The notes under the pieces are model-generated. The model ran no database searches, was not told the DNA's origin, and was given only the letters and a program-made list of their open reading frames with translations. 64,000 nucleotides of DNA from Xanthomonas sontii (GTDB lineage Bacteria > Pseudomonadota > Gammaproteobacteria > Xanthomonadales > Xanthomonadaceae). Every line of letters starts with the position of its first letter. Position 1 is the first letter of the stretch. The DNA lies in NCBI RefSeq assembly GCF_040529055.1, contig NZ_CP132342.1:955001-1019000 (forward strand). The letters run 5' to 3'. Made by a program: the position numbers and the translations under genes. Of the stretch, positions 38,026 to 46,193 are shown piece by piece.

Positions 38026-38934
38026 ATGACCGCCAACGTTTCGCCGCGCCGCCTGCTGCCCGTGTTGTTGTCGTCCTTGCTGTTCGCGGCCGCTGCCGCC
38101 TTCGCCAACGACAGCAGCATCGGCGACGCCAATGGCTCCATCGAACTGATCCGCCAGCCGGACATCCGCATGAGCAAGGAAGACCTGTTCATCAGCGAGG
38201 AGCGGGTGCAGGTGGACTACGTGTTCACCAACACCAGCACGCGCGAGCTGCTGGTGCCGATCGCCTTCCCGATGCCGCCGATGTACTTCGGCATGGCCGA
38301 CCACAGCGCGCTCACCGACTTCAGGCTGTGGGTGGACGGCAAGCCGGTGCGCACTGAGCGCAAGCTGGTGGCGAAGCTGGACGGCAGCGACATCTCGCGC
38401 GCCTGGGCGGCCAGCGGCTGGACGCCGGACGACCTGGCCGAGTATGTCGAGGGCGGCACCGTCCCGGCCGGTCGCAAGCCGTTGCCCGCGCGCTGGTTCG
38501 ACGCCGACGGGCAGCCGCGCTTCACCCTCAGCGAGTACTTCGTCTGGCAGCAGCGTTTTCCCGCCGGCGGCACGGTGGCGATCCGCCACAGCTACGTGCC
38601 CAGCGTCGCCACCGGCGTGCCGATGCCGGCCAGCGACCTGATCGGCGAGTACGCCAAATCCACCTGCCTGGACGCCGCCACCCAACAGCGCCTGCGTCGC
38701 CGCGCCGGCGCCAACGGCCTGCAGTGGAGCAACCTGCGCTACGTGCTGCGCACCGGCGCCAACTGGAAGGGCCCGATCCAGGACTTCCACCTGACCCTGA
38801 AGAAGCGCGCGCCCGGCGACCTGCTCAGCCTGTGCTTCGACGGCGAGCTGCAGCGCCTCGATGCGCTGACCTTCGAGTTCCGCCAGCGCGACTTCGTGCC
38901 CGAGCGCGACCTGGACATCCTGTTCCTGCGCTGA
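38026..38934 (+). CDS. DUF4424 exported protein
   Basis: The 302-residue protein has a signal peptide (LLSSLLFAAAAAFA) and a mature beta-rich domain of the DUF4424 family: ISEERVQVDYVFTN, PIAFPMPPM, and YFVWQQRFPAGG..IRHSY. It ends in ILFLR. A periplasmic location is inferred; the molecular role of the family is unknown. Two Cys (STCLDAA and LCFDGE) may form a disulfide. Divergent from the GH43 gene. Confidence 0.82.
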   Translation: MTANVSPRRLLPVLLSSLLFAAAAAFANDSSIGDANGSIELIRQPDIRMSKEDLFISEERVQVDYVFTNTSTRELLVPIAFPMPPMYFGMADHSALTDFRLWVDGKPVRTERKLVAKLDGSDISRAWAASGWTPDDLAEYVEGGTVPAGRKPLPARWFDADGQPRFTLSEYFVWQQRFPAGGTVAIRHSYVPSVATGVPMPASDLIGEYAKSTCLDAATQQRLRRRAGANGLQWSNLRYVLRTGANWKGPIQDFHLTLKKRAPGDLLSLCFDGELQRLDALTFEFRQRDFVPERDLDILFLR

Positions 38935-39092
38935 CGCGCCATCGGCGCCCGCAGCGGCCGGCCGCGCCGAAGCCGACATCCGGCTGAACGCCGATGCGGC
39001 GCGGTCGGCAGTTTCGACCCGACGCGGTGGCGCGCGCGGCGGCGGATCGGGCAGCATGCGGCGGCGCGATCCCTCCCCCAGGACCTGCCCGC

Positions 39093-40487
39093 ATGCGCGA
39101 TGCCGCCGTTGCCGCTTCCGATCCCGTCGCCCTGGTGGCGGCGCGCCTGGAACGCCTGCCGCCGACCCGCAGCCTGTGGCGCCTGGTCGCGCTGCTGGCG
39201 CTGGGCGGCTTCTTCGAACTGTACGACCTGTTCCAGACCGCCTACCTCAGCCCCGGCCTGTTGCGCGACGGCATCTTCGCCGAGGGCGCGGCCGGCGTGT
39301 TCGGCATCGCCGACCAGGCCGCGTTCGCCTCGGCGACGTTCCTGGGCCTGTTCCTCGGCGCAAGCCTGCTCAGCCCGCTGGTCGATCGTGTCGGGCGCCG
39401 CGCGGTGTTCTCCTTCGCGCTGCTCTGGTACTGCGTGGCCACGGTGGCGATGGGCCTGCAGCACAGCGCGCTGGGGGTGATCCTGTGGCGCGGCGTGGTC
39501 GGCATCGGCCTGGGCGTGGAACTGGTCACCATCGATACCTATCTGTCGGAAATGGTGCCGCGGCAGATGCGCGGCGCTGCGTTCGCGCTGGCGTTCTGCC
39601 TGCAGTTCCTGGCGGTGCCGGCGGTGGCGTTGAGCGCCTGGGCGCTGGTGCCGCACGCGCCGCTGGGCCTGAGCGGCTGGCGCTGGGTGGCGCTGCTCAG
39701 CGGTGGCTTCGCGCTGGCGGTGTGGTGGCTGCGCAGCCGTTTGCCGGAGTCGCCACGCTGGCTGGCCACCCAGGGCCGCCACGCCGAGGCCGACGCGGTG
39801 CTGCAGCAGCTGGAAGCGCGCTGTACCGCCGACCTGGGGCGGCCCTTGCCCGCACCCGAGCCGGCGTCGGCGCCGGCCGCGCCGACGCCGCAACTGTCCG
39901 CGCTGTGGCAGCCCCCGTACCGGCGCCGCATGGCGATGCTGGTGAGCTTCCACATCTTCCAGGCGATCGGCTTCTTCGGTTTCGGCAACTGGTTGCCGGC
40001 GCTGCTGGCGCGGCAGGGCGCCGACAGCGTGCACGGCCTGGGCTACGCCTTCGCCATCTCTTTGGCGTATCCACTGGCGCCGCTGCTGCTGATCGGCGTG
40101 GCGCAGCGCTGGGAGAACAAGTGGCAGGTGGTGGTGTCGGCGCTGGGCGCGATGCTGTTCGGGCTGCTATTCGCCTGGCAGAGCCAGCCGCTGCTGCTGA
40201 TCGCCTGCGGCGCGGCGGTCACCTTCTGCAATGCCTGGATGAGCTTCGCCTATCACGGCTACCAGGCCGAACTGTTTCCCACCGCGCTGCGCGCCCGCGC
40301 GGTCGGCTTCTGCTATTCCTTCAGCCGCCTGTCCACGGCCGCCAGCAGCCTGCTGATCGGCATGCTGCTGGACCGCACCGGCCACCGCGGCGTGCTCGCC
40401 TGCATCGCCGCCAGCCTGCTGATGGCCGCCGCGGTGGTGGGCCGGTTCGGGCCGCGTACGCACCAGCGCGCGCTGGAGCGGATCTAG
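39093..40487 (+). CDS. MFS transporter, sugar-porter-like
   Basis: The 464-residue protein has twelve predicted TM helices with the MFS pattern. The motif-A Asp-Arg segment (LVDRVGRRAV) links helices 2 and 3, and PESPRWLATQGR marks the cytoplasmic loop after helix 6, as in sugar and metabolite:H+ symporters. The central loop is long and Pro/Ala-rich. Substrate unknown. Start at the ATG with AGGACC upstream; an earlier in-frame start would add Arg-rich sequence. The gene overlaps none of its neighbours. Confidence 0.88.
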   Translation: MRDAAVAASDPVALVAARLERLPPTRSLWRLVALLALGGFFELYDLFQTAYLSPGLLRDGIFAEGAAGVFGIADQAAFASATFLGLFLGASLLSPLVDRVGRRAVFSFALLWYCVATVAMGLQHSALGVILWRGVVGIGLGVELVTIDTYLSEMVPRQMRGAAFALAFCLQFLAVPAVALSAWALVPHAPLGLSGWRWVALLSGGFALAVWWLRSRLPESPRWLATQGRHAEADAVLQQLEARCTADLGRPLPAPEPASAPAAPTPQLSALWQPPYRRRMAMLVSFHIFQAIGFFGFGNWLPALLARQGADSVHGLGYAFAISLAYPLAPLLLIGVAQRWENKWQVVVSALGAMLFGLLFAWQSQPLLLIACGAAVTFCNAWMSFAYHGYQAELFPTALRARAVGFCYSFSRLSTAASSLLIGMLLDRTGHRGVLACIAASLLMAAAVVGRFGPRTHQRALERI

Positions 40488-40584
40488 GCGTGTGGGATAT
40501 GTTGAGACGCGCGCGAAGTGGCCTGGCGCACATCGAGGCGTGCATCGCGTTCAGACTGGCCCTTTACCTACCGCGGAGGACGTC

Positions 40585-41007
40585 ATGCAACCGTTCAACG
40601 GCGCCAAGCTGGCGCTGCTGTGCGACGACGCGCTGCTGGTGTACCAGCGCGATGTGAAGCCGGAGATTCCCTGGCCGGGACTCTGGGACCTGCCTGGCGG
40701 CGGCCGCGAGGACGACGAGAGCCCCGAGCGCTGCGCTCTGCGCGAACTGCAGGAGGAGTTCGGCCTAGTGCTGGAGGAAGACAGGCTGACCTGGGGCCGC
40801 TGCTATCCGTCCCTGCAGCCCGGGTCCCTGCCGAGCTGGTTGTTCGTTGGCCGCCTGAGTTGTGCCGAGATCGCCAGCATCCGCTTCGGCGATGAAGGCC
40901 GGGGGTGGCTGCTGATGCCCGTGGCCGAATTTCTCGCCCATCCCCAGGCCGTGCCCCATCTGCAGGAGCGCCTGCGCGACTACCTGGCTCAGTGCGTGCA
41001 GGGGTAG
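40585..41007 (+). CDS. NUDIX hydrolase
   Basis: The 140-residue protein has a perfect Nudix box, GGREDDESPERCALRELQEE followed by FGL (GX5EX7REUXEEXGU), so the metal-dependent diphosphohydrolase is intact. WDLPGGG precedes it. Substrate (a nucleoside diphosphate linked to another moiety) cannot be told; MutT/NTP-pyrophosphatase types are likely. RBS CGGAGGA is strong. Confidence 0.92.
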   Translation: MQPFNGAKLALLCDDALLVYQRDVKPEIPWPGLWDLPGGGREDDESPERCALRELQEEFGLVLEEDRLTWGRCYPSLQPGSLPSWLFVGRLSCAEIASIRFGDEGRGWLLMPVAEFLAHPQAVPHLQERLRDYLAQCVQG

Positions 41008-41392
41008 CTGGTCTGGCCGGCCAGTCGTTGCCTGCGATACGAGAAGCGGGTTTACAGCGTGCGTCGCGGGGCATGCAACCGCCGCGATGACGGCTGCCTC
41101 TGCAGCGCCGATCCTGCCACCTTGGGCCATGGCCAGTTCGGTGGACCGGCGCGATGTCGCCGGGGCCAGGGCGCCACGCTTGGCCTGGCGGTGGACCGGC
41201 CGTACTGTCTGGACCGCGCCCGGCGCCGCGTGGGCCAGACGCAGGCGCGGTGTGCGGCAGGGGCCTGCCTCAATTCCGATCACGCGTTCCGGCCGCGCGA
41301 TTCCTTAACGTCCCGCACCGGTCATCGTCCCTCGACACCATGCCGGGGCGGCTCGGTGCATGCTGTCGCCTCCCTCGCCACGAGCTTCAGCC
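41008..41392. other. Intergenic region, NUDIX to EcsC
   Basis: 385 bp without a convincing gene, hairpin or operator. Confidence 0.6.
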
Positions 41393-42208
41393 ATGACCTC
41401 GCTATTGCCCGTCCCCGTGATGGATGCCGCCGACCACCGCGACCTGGCCCAGGCGCGCGCCCTGCTGGAACACCCGGGCCTGGCGGCGAAGATCGCCAAT
41501 GCGGTGGGCGCGCCGATCGAGGCGCTGATCAACAAGCGCCTGCCGAAACTGCTGTCCTCGCGCATCGATGCGGTCAGCCAGCGCGCGCTGCGGGTGGCGT
41601 TGCGCTCGGCACTGCTGACCCTGCGTGGGCAGGCGCCGGAACGCGCACGGCCGCGCCTGCATGGCGCCGCGGTGGCGGCGACCGGTGCGGCTGGCGGCTT
41701 CTTCGGCCTGCCCGGGCTGGTGGTGGAACTGCCGCTGACCACGACCTTGATGCTGCGTTCGATCGCCGACATCGCCCGCGCCGAGGGCGAGCGCCTGGAC
41801 GACCCGGCGACCGCCCTTGCGTGTCTGGAGGTGCTGGCGCACGGCGGCCGCAGCCACCGCGACGACGGCAGCGAATCGGGCTACTTCGCGGTGCGCGCGG
41901 CGATGGCGCAGCAGCTCAGCGCCGCGGCGCAGTACATCGCCGCGCACGGCCTGGGCAGCAAGGGTGCGCCGGTGCTGGTATCGCTGCTGTCGCGCATCGC
42001 CGCCAAGTTCTCGGTCACGGTCAGCGAGAAGCTGACGGCGCAGGCGGTGCCGCTGGTCGGCGCGGCCAGCGGCGCGCTGCTCAACACGGTGTTCATCTCG
42101 CACTTCCAGGCGATGGCGCACGGCCACTTCATCGTGCGCCGGCTGGAGCGCCGCTACGGCGAGGCGGCGGTACGCCAGGCCTACGAGGCGTTGCCGGCAG
42201 GGCAATGA
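41393..42208 (+). CDS. EcsC family protein
   Basis: The 271-residue protein matches the EcsC family (PF12787): Ala-rich helices, AAVAATGAAGGFFGLPGL, LPLTTTLMLRSIADIARAEG and VPLVGAASGALLNTVFISHFQAMAHGHF. The Gly-rich hydrophobic segments suggest membrane association without a signal peptide. EcsC is encoded with ABC transporter parts in Bacillus, but no ABC gene is here. Start at the second ATG (41393). Function in Xanthomonas unknown. It is 104 bp upstream of the NYN gene. Confidence 0.85.
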   Translation: MTSLLPVPVMDAADHRDLAQARALLEHPGLAAKIANAVGAPIEALINKRLPKLLSSRIDAVSQRALRVALRSALLTLRGQAPERARPRLHGAAVAATGAAGGFFGLPGLVVELPLTTTLMLRSIADIARAEGERLDDPATALACLEVLAHGGRSHRDDGSESGYFAVRAAMAQQLSAAAQYIAAHGLGSKGAPVLVSLLSRIAAKFSVTVSEKLTAQAVPLVGAASGALLNTVFISHFQAMAHGHFIVRRLERRYGEAAVRQAYEALPAGQ

Positions 42209-42312
42209 GCCATGGCGGTCGCCGCGTTGCGCTGGCTGTGGGCAGCGCGCGCTGGCACAGTGGTGGCCGCCGCCACGCTTCTCCCGATCTTTCTTTGCCG
42301 CAGGTGCACGCC

Positions 42313-43137
42313 ATGAAAACCCGCCACCGTTCCGACAGCGACGACGACCAGCCACGGCTGGCGGTGCTGATCGACGCCGACAACGCGCAGCCCTCGGTGA
42401 TCGAAGGCCTGCTCGCCGAAGTCGCCAAGTACGGCCTGGCCAGCGTCAAGCGCATCTATGGCGATTTCACCAGCACGCGCATGACCCAGTGGAAGCAGGC
42501 GCTGCTGAAGCATTCGATCAGCCCGGTGCAGCAGTTCGCCTACACCAGCGGCAAGAACGCCACCGACAGCTCGCTGATCATCGACGCGATGGACCTGCTC
42601 TACACCGGCCGCTTCGACGGCTTCTGCCTGGTTTCCAGCGACAGCGACTTCACCCGCCTGGCACAGCGCCTGCGCGAGGAAGGACCGACGGTGTACGGCT
42701 TCGGCGAGCGCAAGACCCCGGATGCGTTCGTGCAGGCCTGCGACAAGTTCATCTACACCGAAGTGCTGCGCAGCGAGGCCAGCGCGGCGGAGCCGGCCAA
42801 GCCCGCCGCTGCGGCCGCCAAGCCGGCGGCCAAGGGCCGCAAGAAGCCGGCCGCGACGCCGGCCAAACCCGAGCCGACGCCCGCCGCCACCGAGACCAAG
42901 CAGGCGCCGCTGACCCTGCTGCGCCAGGCCATCGAGGAAGCCTCCGACGACCAGGGCTGGGCCGGGCTCGGCAGCGTCGGCAGCTATCTGAACAAGGTGC
43001 GGCCGGATTTCGATCCGCGCCTGTATGGGCACAAGAAGCTCAGCGACCTGCTGCGCCGGCTGTCGTCGCACTTCGAACTGGAGGAGCGCGGCAACGAGGG
43101 CGGCGGCAAGCGCATCTTCGTGCGCTCGCGCGGATGA
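42313..43137 (+). CDS. NYN domain ribonuclease-like protein with LOTUS tail
   Basis: The 274-residue protein combines an N-terminal NYN (LabA/DUF88) PIN-like domain with acidic residues in LAVLIDADNAQ, SSDSDF and RKTPDAF, a 50-residue Ala/Lys/Pro linker, and a C-terminal OST-HTH/LOTUS domain (LLRQAIEEASDDQGWAGLGSVG, then KKLSDLLRRL). NYN domains are metal-dependent RNA-cleaving nucleases; LOTUS binds G-rich RNA or RNA-processing partners. A cytoplasmic RNA-decay role is inferred. Confidence 0.88.
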   Translation: MKTRHRSDSDDDQPRLAVLIDADNAQPSVIEGLLAEVAKYGLASVKRIYGDFTSTRMTQWKQALLKHSISPVQQFAYTSGKNATDSSLIIDAMDLLYTGRFDGFCLVSSDSDFTRLAQRLREEGPTVYGFGERKTPDAFVQACDKFIYTEVLRSEASAAEPAKPAAAAAKPAAKGRKKPAATPAKPEPTPAATETKQAPLTLLRQAIEEASDDQGWAGLGSVGSYLNKVRPDFDPRLYGHKKLSDLLRRLSSHFELEERGNEGGGKRIFVRSRG

Positions 43138-43210
43138 GCTGTCAGCCGCTGCCATTCGCACTGGTGCGTGCCGTCGTGGCGCGCAATGGCACACACAGGT
43201 GCACGACACG

Positions 43211-43813
43211 ATGAGCGATCGACCCTACGCCCCGTCCTGCGACCGCAACCGCGATCCGATCCTGCAGGTGCTGCAGCGGCAGTTCGCCGATCGTCGCCAG
43301 GTGCTGGAGATCGGTAGCGGCACCGGCCAGCACGCGGTGCATTTCGCCGCGGCGCTGCCGCAGCTGACCTGGCAATGCAGCGAGCGCGCCGAGCACCTGC
43401 CCGGCATCGCGCAGTGGCTGGAGGTGGCGGCGCTGTCGAACACGCCGCCGGCGCTGGCGCTGGACGTGCGCGAGGGGCCGTGGCCGCGCACTGGCTACGA
43501 TGCGGTGTTCACCTCCAATACCTTGCACATCATGGGCTGGGACGCGGTGCAGGCGTTCTTCGCCGGCGTCGGCCAACTGCTGGCAAACAGCGCCGACGGC
43601 ATGCTGGTGGTCTACGGCCCCTTCAACTACGGCGGCGCCTTCACCAGCGACAGCAATCGCGACTTCGATGCGTGGCTGAAGGCGCGCGACCCGGCCAGCG
43701 GCATCCGCGATGCCGAGGCGGTGGACGCGCTGGCCCAGGCGCAGGGCCTGACGTTGCAGGAAGACGTGGCGATGCCGGCCAACAACCGCTGCCTGGTCTG
43801 GCGCCGCGGCTGA
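43211..43813 (+). CDS. DUF938 SAM-dependent methyltransferase
   Basis: The 200-residue protein has the class I methyltransferase motif I, VLEIGSGTGQHAVHFA, and the DUF938 pattern: YAPSCDRNRDPI at the start, SNTLHIMGWDAVQAFF, and YGPFNYGGAFTSDSN. It begins 73 bp after the NYN stop. The substrate is unknown. Complete length for the family. Confidence 0.9.
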   Translation: MSDRPYAPSCDRNRDPILQVLQRQFADRRQVLEIGSGTGQHAVHFAAALPQLTWQCSERAEHLPGIAQWLEVAALSNTPPALALDVREGPWPRTGYDAVFTSNTLHIMGWDAVQAFFAGVGQLLANSADGMLVVYGPFNYGGAFTSDSNRDFDAWLKARDPASGIRDAEAVDALAQAQGLTLQEDVAMPANNRCLVWRRG

Positions 43814-44190
43814 GGCAGGAGCGCCACCCGGCGATGTCTTGGCGTCGTGCGGGTGCGCGATCGAGCAGACGGATACGCCGTGGGCGCCCAATCTGACTGC
43901 GTCAGCCATGTCGTGACGGTGCATGCGCCAGCGACGCGGAGTGCGCGGTCGTACCGAATACGCCGACGTGCTTGATGCAGCACTGTCTTGGCCGGTTCCA
44001 TGCCTGCGCTGCATGGCGGGCGACGCAGTAGGCGTTGTGTCCAGGTGACGAAGCCGCACTCTCTCCCTCATCACGGGTTCACTGCCGTGCCACGGCGGAT
44101 TCACCGCGCGCTTGCGACTGTGCGCCGACACCCGCCGCCGCCGAACGGGCCTGCAGCCGGTGCTTCCTTCCTTCGCCACGGAGCATACCC
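43814..44190. other. Intergenic region, DUF938 to glycine-zipper gene
   Basis: 377 bp with no gene, and no repeat of the window's families. The glycine-zipper promoter should lie here. Confidence 0.6.
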
Positions 44191-44973
44191 ATGGACAACA
44201 ACGACAAAGCCCGCGATCTCAATCGCGATCCGATTTCCGGCACCCCGGGTTCGCATCCGGTCGGGGTCGGCATCGGTGGAACCGCCGGGGGCGTGGCCGC
44301 GGGCGCGCTGGCCGGCACCGTGTTCGGGCCGCTCGGCACCTTGATCGGCGCGGCGGTCGGCGTGGTGGCCGGTGCGGCGGCGGGCAAGGGCGTGGCCGAG
44401 CGCATCGACCCCACCGGCGAGGATGCGTACTGGCGCGAGGAGTATCGCAACCGCGACTACGCCAAGGCCGATTACGACTACGACCGCGACTACGCCGCGG
44501 CCTATGGCCTGGGCCTACAGGCGCGCGAGCAGTATCCCTCGCGCACCTGGGACGAACACGAGCGCGAGCTGTCGCACGACTGGGGCACGCGCCGTGGCGA
44601 CTCGCGCCTGGAGTGGGACGAGGCGCGGCTGGCCGCGCGCGATTCCTGGGAGCGCGCCGACGCCACCTATCGCACCTACGAGGACAGCGACCGCTACTAC
44701 GCCGATCGCTTCGACACCGTGGACTACCGCGAGACCGACAGCAGCTACGACGACTACCGCCCGGCCTACCGCTACGGCGTGCAGGCGCGCAGCCGCTACC
44801 GTGACCGGATCTGGGACGACCGCCTGGACACCGACCTGGAAAGCGGGTGGGAGCGCGCCAAGGATCGCTCGCGGCTGAGCTGGGCACAGGCCAAGGCGGC
44901 GGTGCGCGAGGCCTTCGATTCCGATCGTTACGATCGCCCCGGCCGAGGCAATCCGCCTGATCCGCGGGTCTGA
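44191..44973 (+). CDS. Glycine-zipper protein with duplicated Tyr/Asp-rich repeats
   Basis: The 260-residue protein starts MDNNDKARDLNRDP and has a glycine-zipper hairpin (about 26-70: VGIGGTAGGVAAGALAG and GTLIGAAVGVVAGAAAG) likely to insert in or lie on a membrane. The rest is very acidic and Tyr-rich and contains two related segments: AAYGLGLQAREQY..RTWD with LEWDEARLAARDSWERA, and PAYRYGVQARSRY..RIWD with LSWAQAKAAVREAF. These look like an internal duplication of about 55 residues. No signal peptide. It resembles stress-related proteins of unknown function; I assign none. Confidence 0.8.
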   Translation: MDNNDKARDLNRDPISGTPGSHPVGVGIGGTAGGVAAGALAGTVFGPLGTLIGAAVGVVAGAAAGKGVAERIDPTGEDAYWREEYRNRDYAKADYDYDRDYAAAYGLGLQAREQYPSRTWDEHERELSHDWGTRRGDSRLEWDEARLAARDSWERADATYRTYEDSDRYYADRFDTVDYRETDSSYDDYRPAYRYGVQARSRYRDRIWDDRLDTDLESGWERAKDRSRLSWAQAKAAVREAFDSDRYDRPGRGNPPDPRV

Positions 44974-45105
44974 TTCGACGTTCGTTGCGTTGAATGGCAG
45001 TAGGTGGAGTTGCCACCGGGCACTCGACCGAATCGCATCCTGATACAACACAGCGGCCGCTGCATAGGGCCGCTGTGTCGTATGCGGAGTCTACGGAAGC
45101 AACCA

Positions 45106-45132
45106 TGTGGGAGGGACTTCAGTCCCGACGCG
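45106..45132 (+). repeat. REP-type palindrome, second copy
   Basis: ATGTGGGAGGGACTTCAGTC then CCGACGC, near-identical to the minus-strand copy at 16477-16505. It lies in the 322-bp gap after the glycine-zipper gene (44974-45295), which otherwise has no gene. Confidence 0.8.
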
Positions 45133-45233
45133 CAGACCCTTCCGTCATCGGCAGCATCGCGATCGACCGGGATCCATCTGCATGGTAGTGGTGGGCGGAA
45201 CGTCGCTGGCACCGGCTGCATCGTCACCGGGTG

Positions 45234-45273
45234 ACATGGCAGGTCGCGGTTGAACATGGCAGGTGGCGGTTGA
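45234..45273. repeat. Two adjacent 20-bp direct repeats
   Basis: ACATGGCAGGTCGCGGTTGA at 45234-45253 is followed immediately by a copy with one change (C to G) at 45254-45273. It lies 23 bp beyond the stop of the minus-strand gene at 45296. Confidence 0.85.
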
Positions 45274-45295
45274 AGTTGTTCCTGCAGCCTGGCCC

Positions 45296-45922
45296 CTACA
45301 GTCTGTCCGATGTCGGCGAGCGCGCTGGAGGTTGCTGAACCTTCGGTTGCAACGGATCGTCCGCCTGCGCCTCTTCCTCTGCCTCGGCCTGTGCCTCCGC
45401 CTCCGCCTCCGCGTCTTCCTTCGAGGCGGCATCCCACCAGGCCGGCGCCGCCAGCGGTTCTTCTCCATAGCCGTTCATGCAACCTGTTCGTTGCTGCTCC
45501 AGGCGCTTGTAGTCCAGGGTGAGACGCTGCACGTCCTGTTGCTCTGGCCACTCGGTGTAGGCGAAGTAGCCCTCGTACTGGTTGCCATTGATGCAGGCGA
45601 TATACGAATCCGCCCGCAGCCCGGCTGCCTGAAAGACCAACACCCGCGCTTCGCCGTTGCGATCCAGGCGGCCATGGAAGACCGTCCATTTGCCCGACGC
45701 GCAACTCGCGCCGGAGATCCCCATGTAGCTCAGACACGGAATCGACCACACGTCCTGCTGGACGCGGATCCTAGCGCCCGAGAGTGGCCGATCGGGTCCC
45801 GCCACGACACGGATCGTGATGAACCGCGGCATGATCCAGGGGCCGGCGTGCTCCGCCAGTAGGTAGAACAGCAGGATGGCGCCCACCAGCGCCACGCATG
45901 CGAGTTTGAGCAAACGCTTCAC
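45296..45922 (-). CDS. Membrane-anchored hypothetical protein with acidic tail
   Basis: The 208-residue protein begins at a GTG with a strong RBS (AAGGAAC). One TM helix (ACVALVGAILLFYLLAEHAG) anchors it, leaving the rest in the periplasm. The globular part has four Cys (WSIPCLSYMGISGASCASG, SYIACINGN and TGCMNG) and WTVFHGRLDRNG. The C-terminus is an Ala/Glu-rich run followed by Pro/Gln. No known family recognised. The gap upstream (45923-46193) holds only its promoter region. Confidence 0.7.
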   Translation of the reverse strand: MKRLLKLACVALVGAILLFYLLAEHAGPWIMPRFITIRVVAGPDRPLSGARIRVQQDVWSIPCLSYMGISGASCASGKWTVFHGRLDRNGEARVLVFQAAGLRADSYIACINGNQYEGYFAYTEWPEQQDVQRLTLDYKRLEQQRTGCMNGYGEEPLAAPAWWDAASKEDAEAEAEAQAEAEEEAQADDPLQPKVQQPPARSPTSDRL

Positions 45923-46193
45923 GCGATGTTCCTTCGAGGGTGATGCGGCCGTGGATCGCTGGCGATCCACGCAACATGCGGATGATGCCCAAGGCCGGCC
46001 GCCCTGGGCGATGCTGCCGTCCTGCGTGCGGCTGGAGTCGGGCCGCGGCTGCAGCCACTACTGCAGCAAATGCACGGACGCCATGGAACGCGGCAGAGCA
46101 GCAGGCGCAGCGCCAGCCGCGCCGCGTTCGGTCAGATGCCCTCGATGCTGCCATTGCGCCGCCGCTGCAAGGTGGCGGGCGTTCGTCTCCCGC

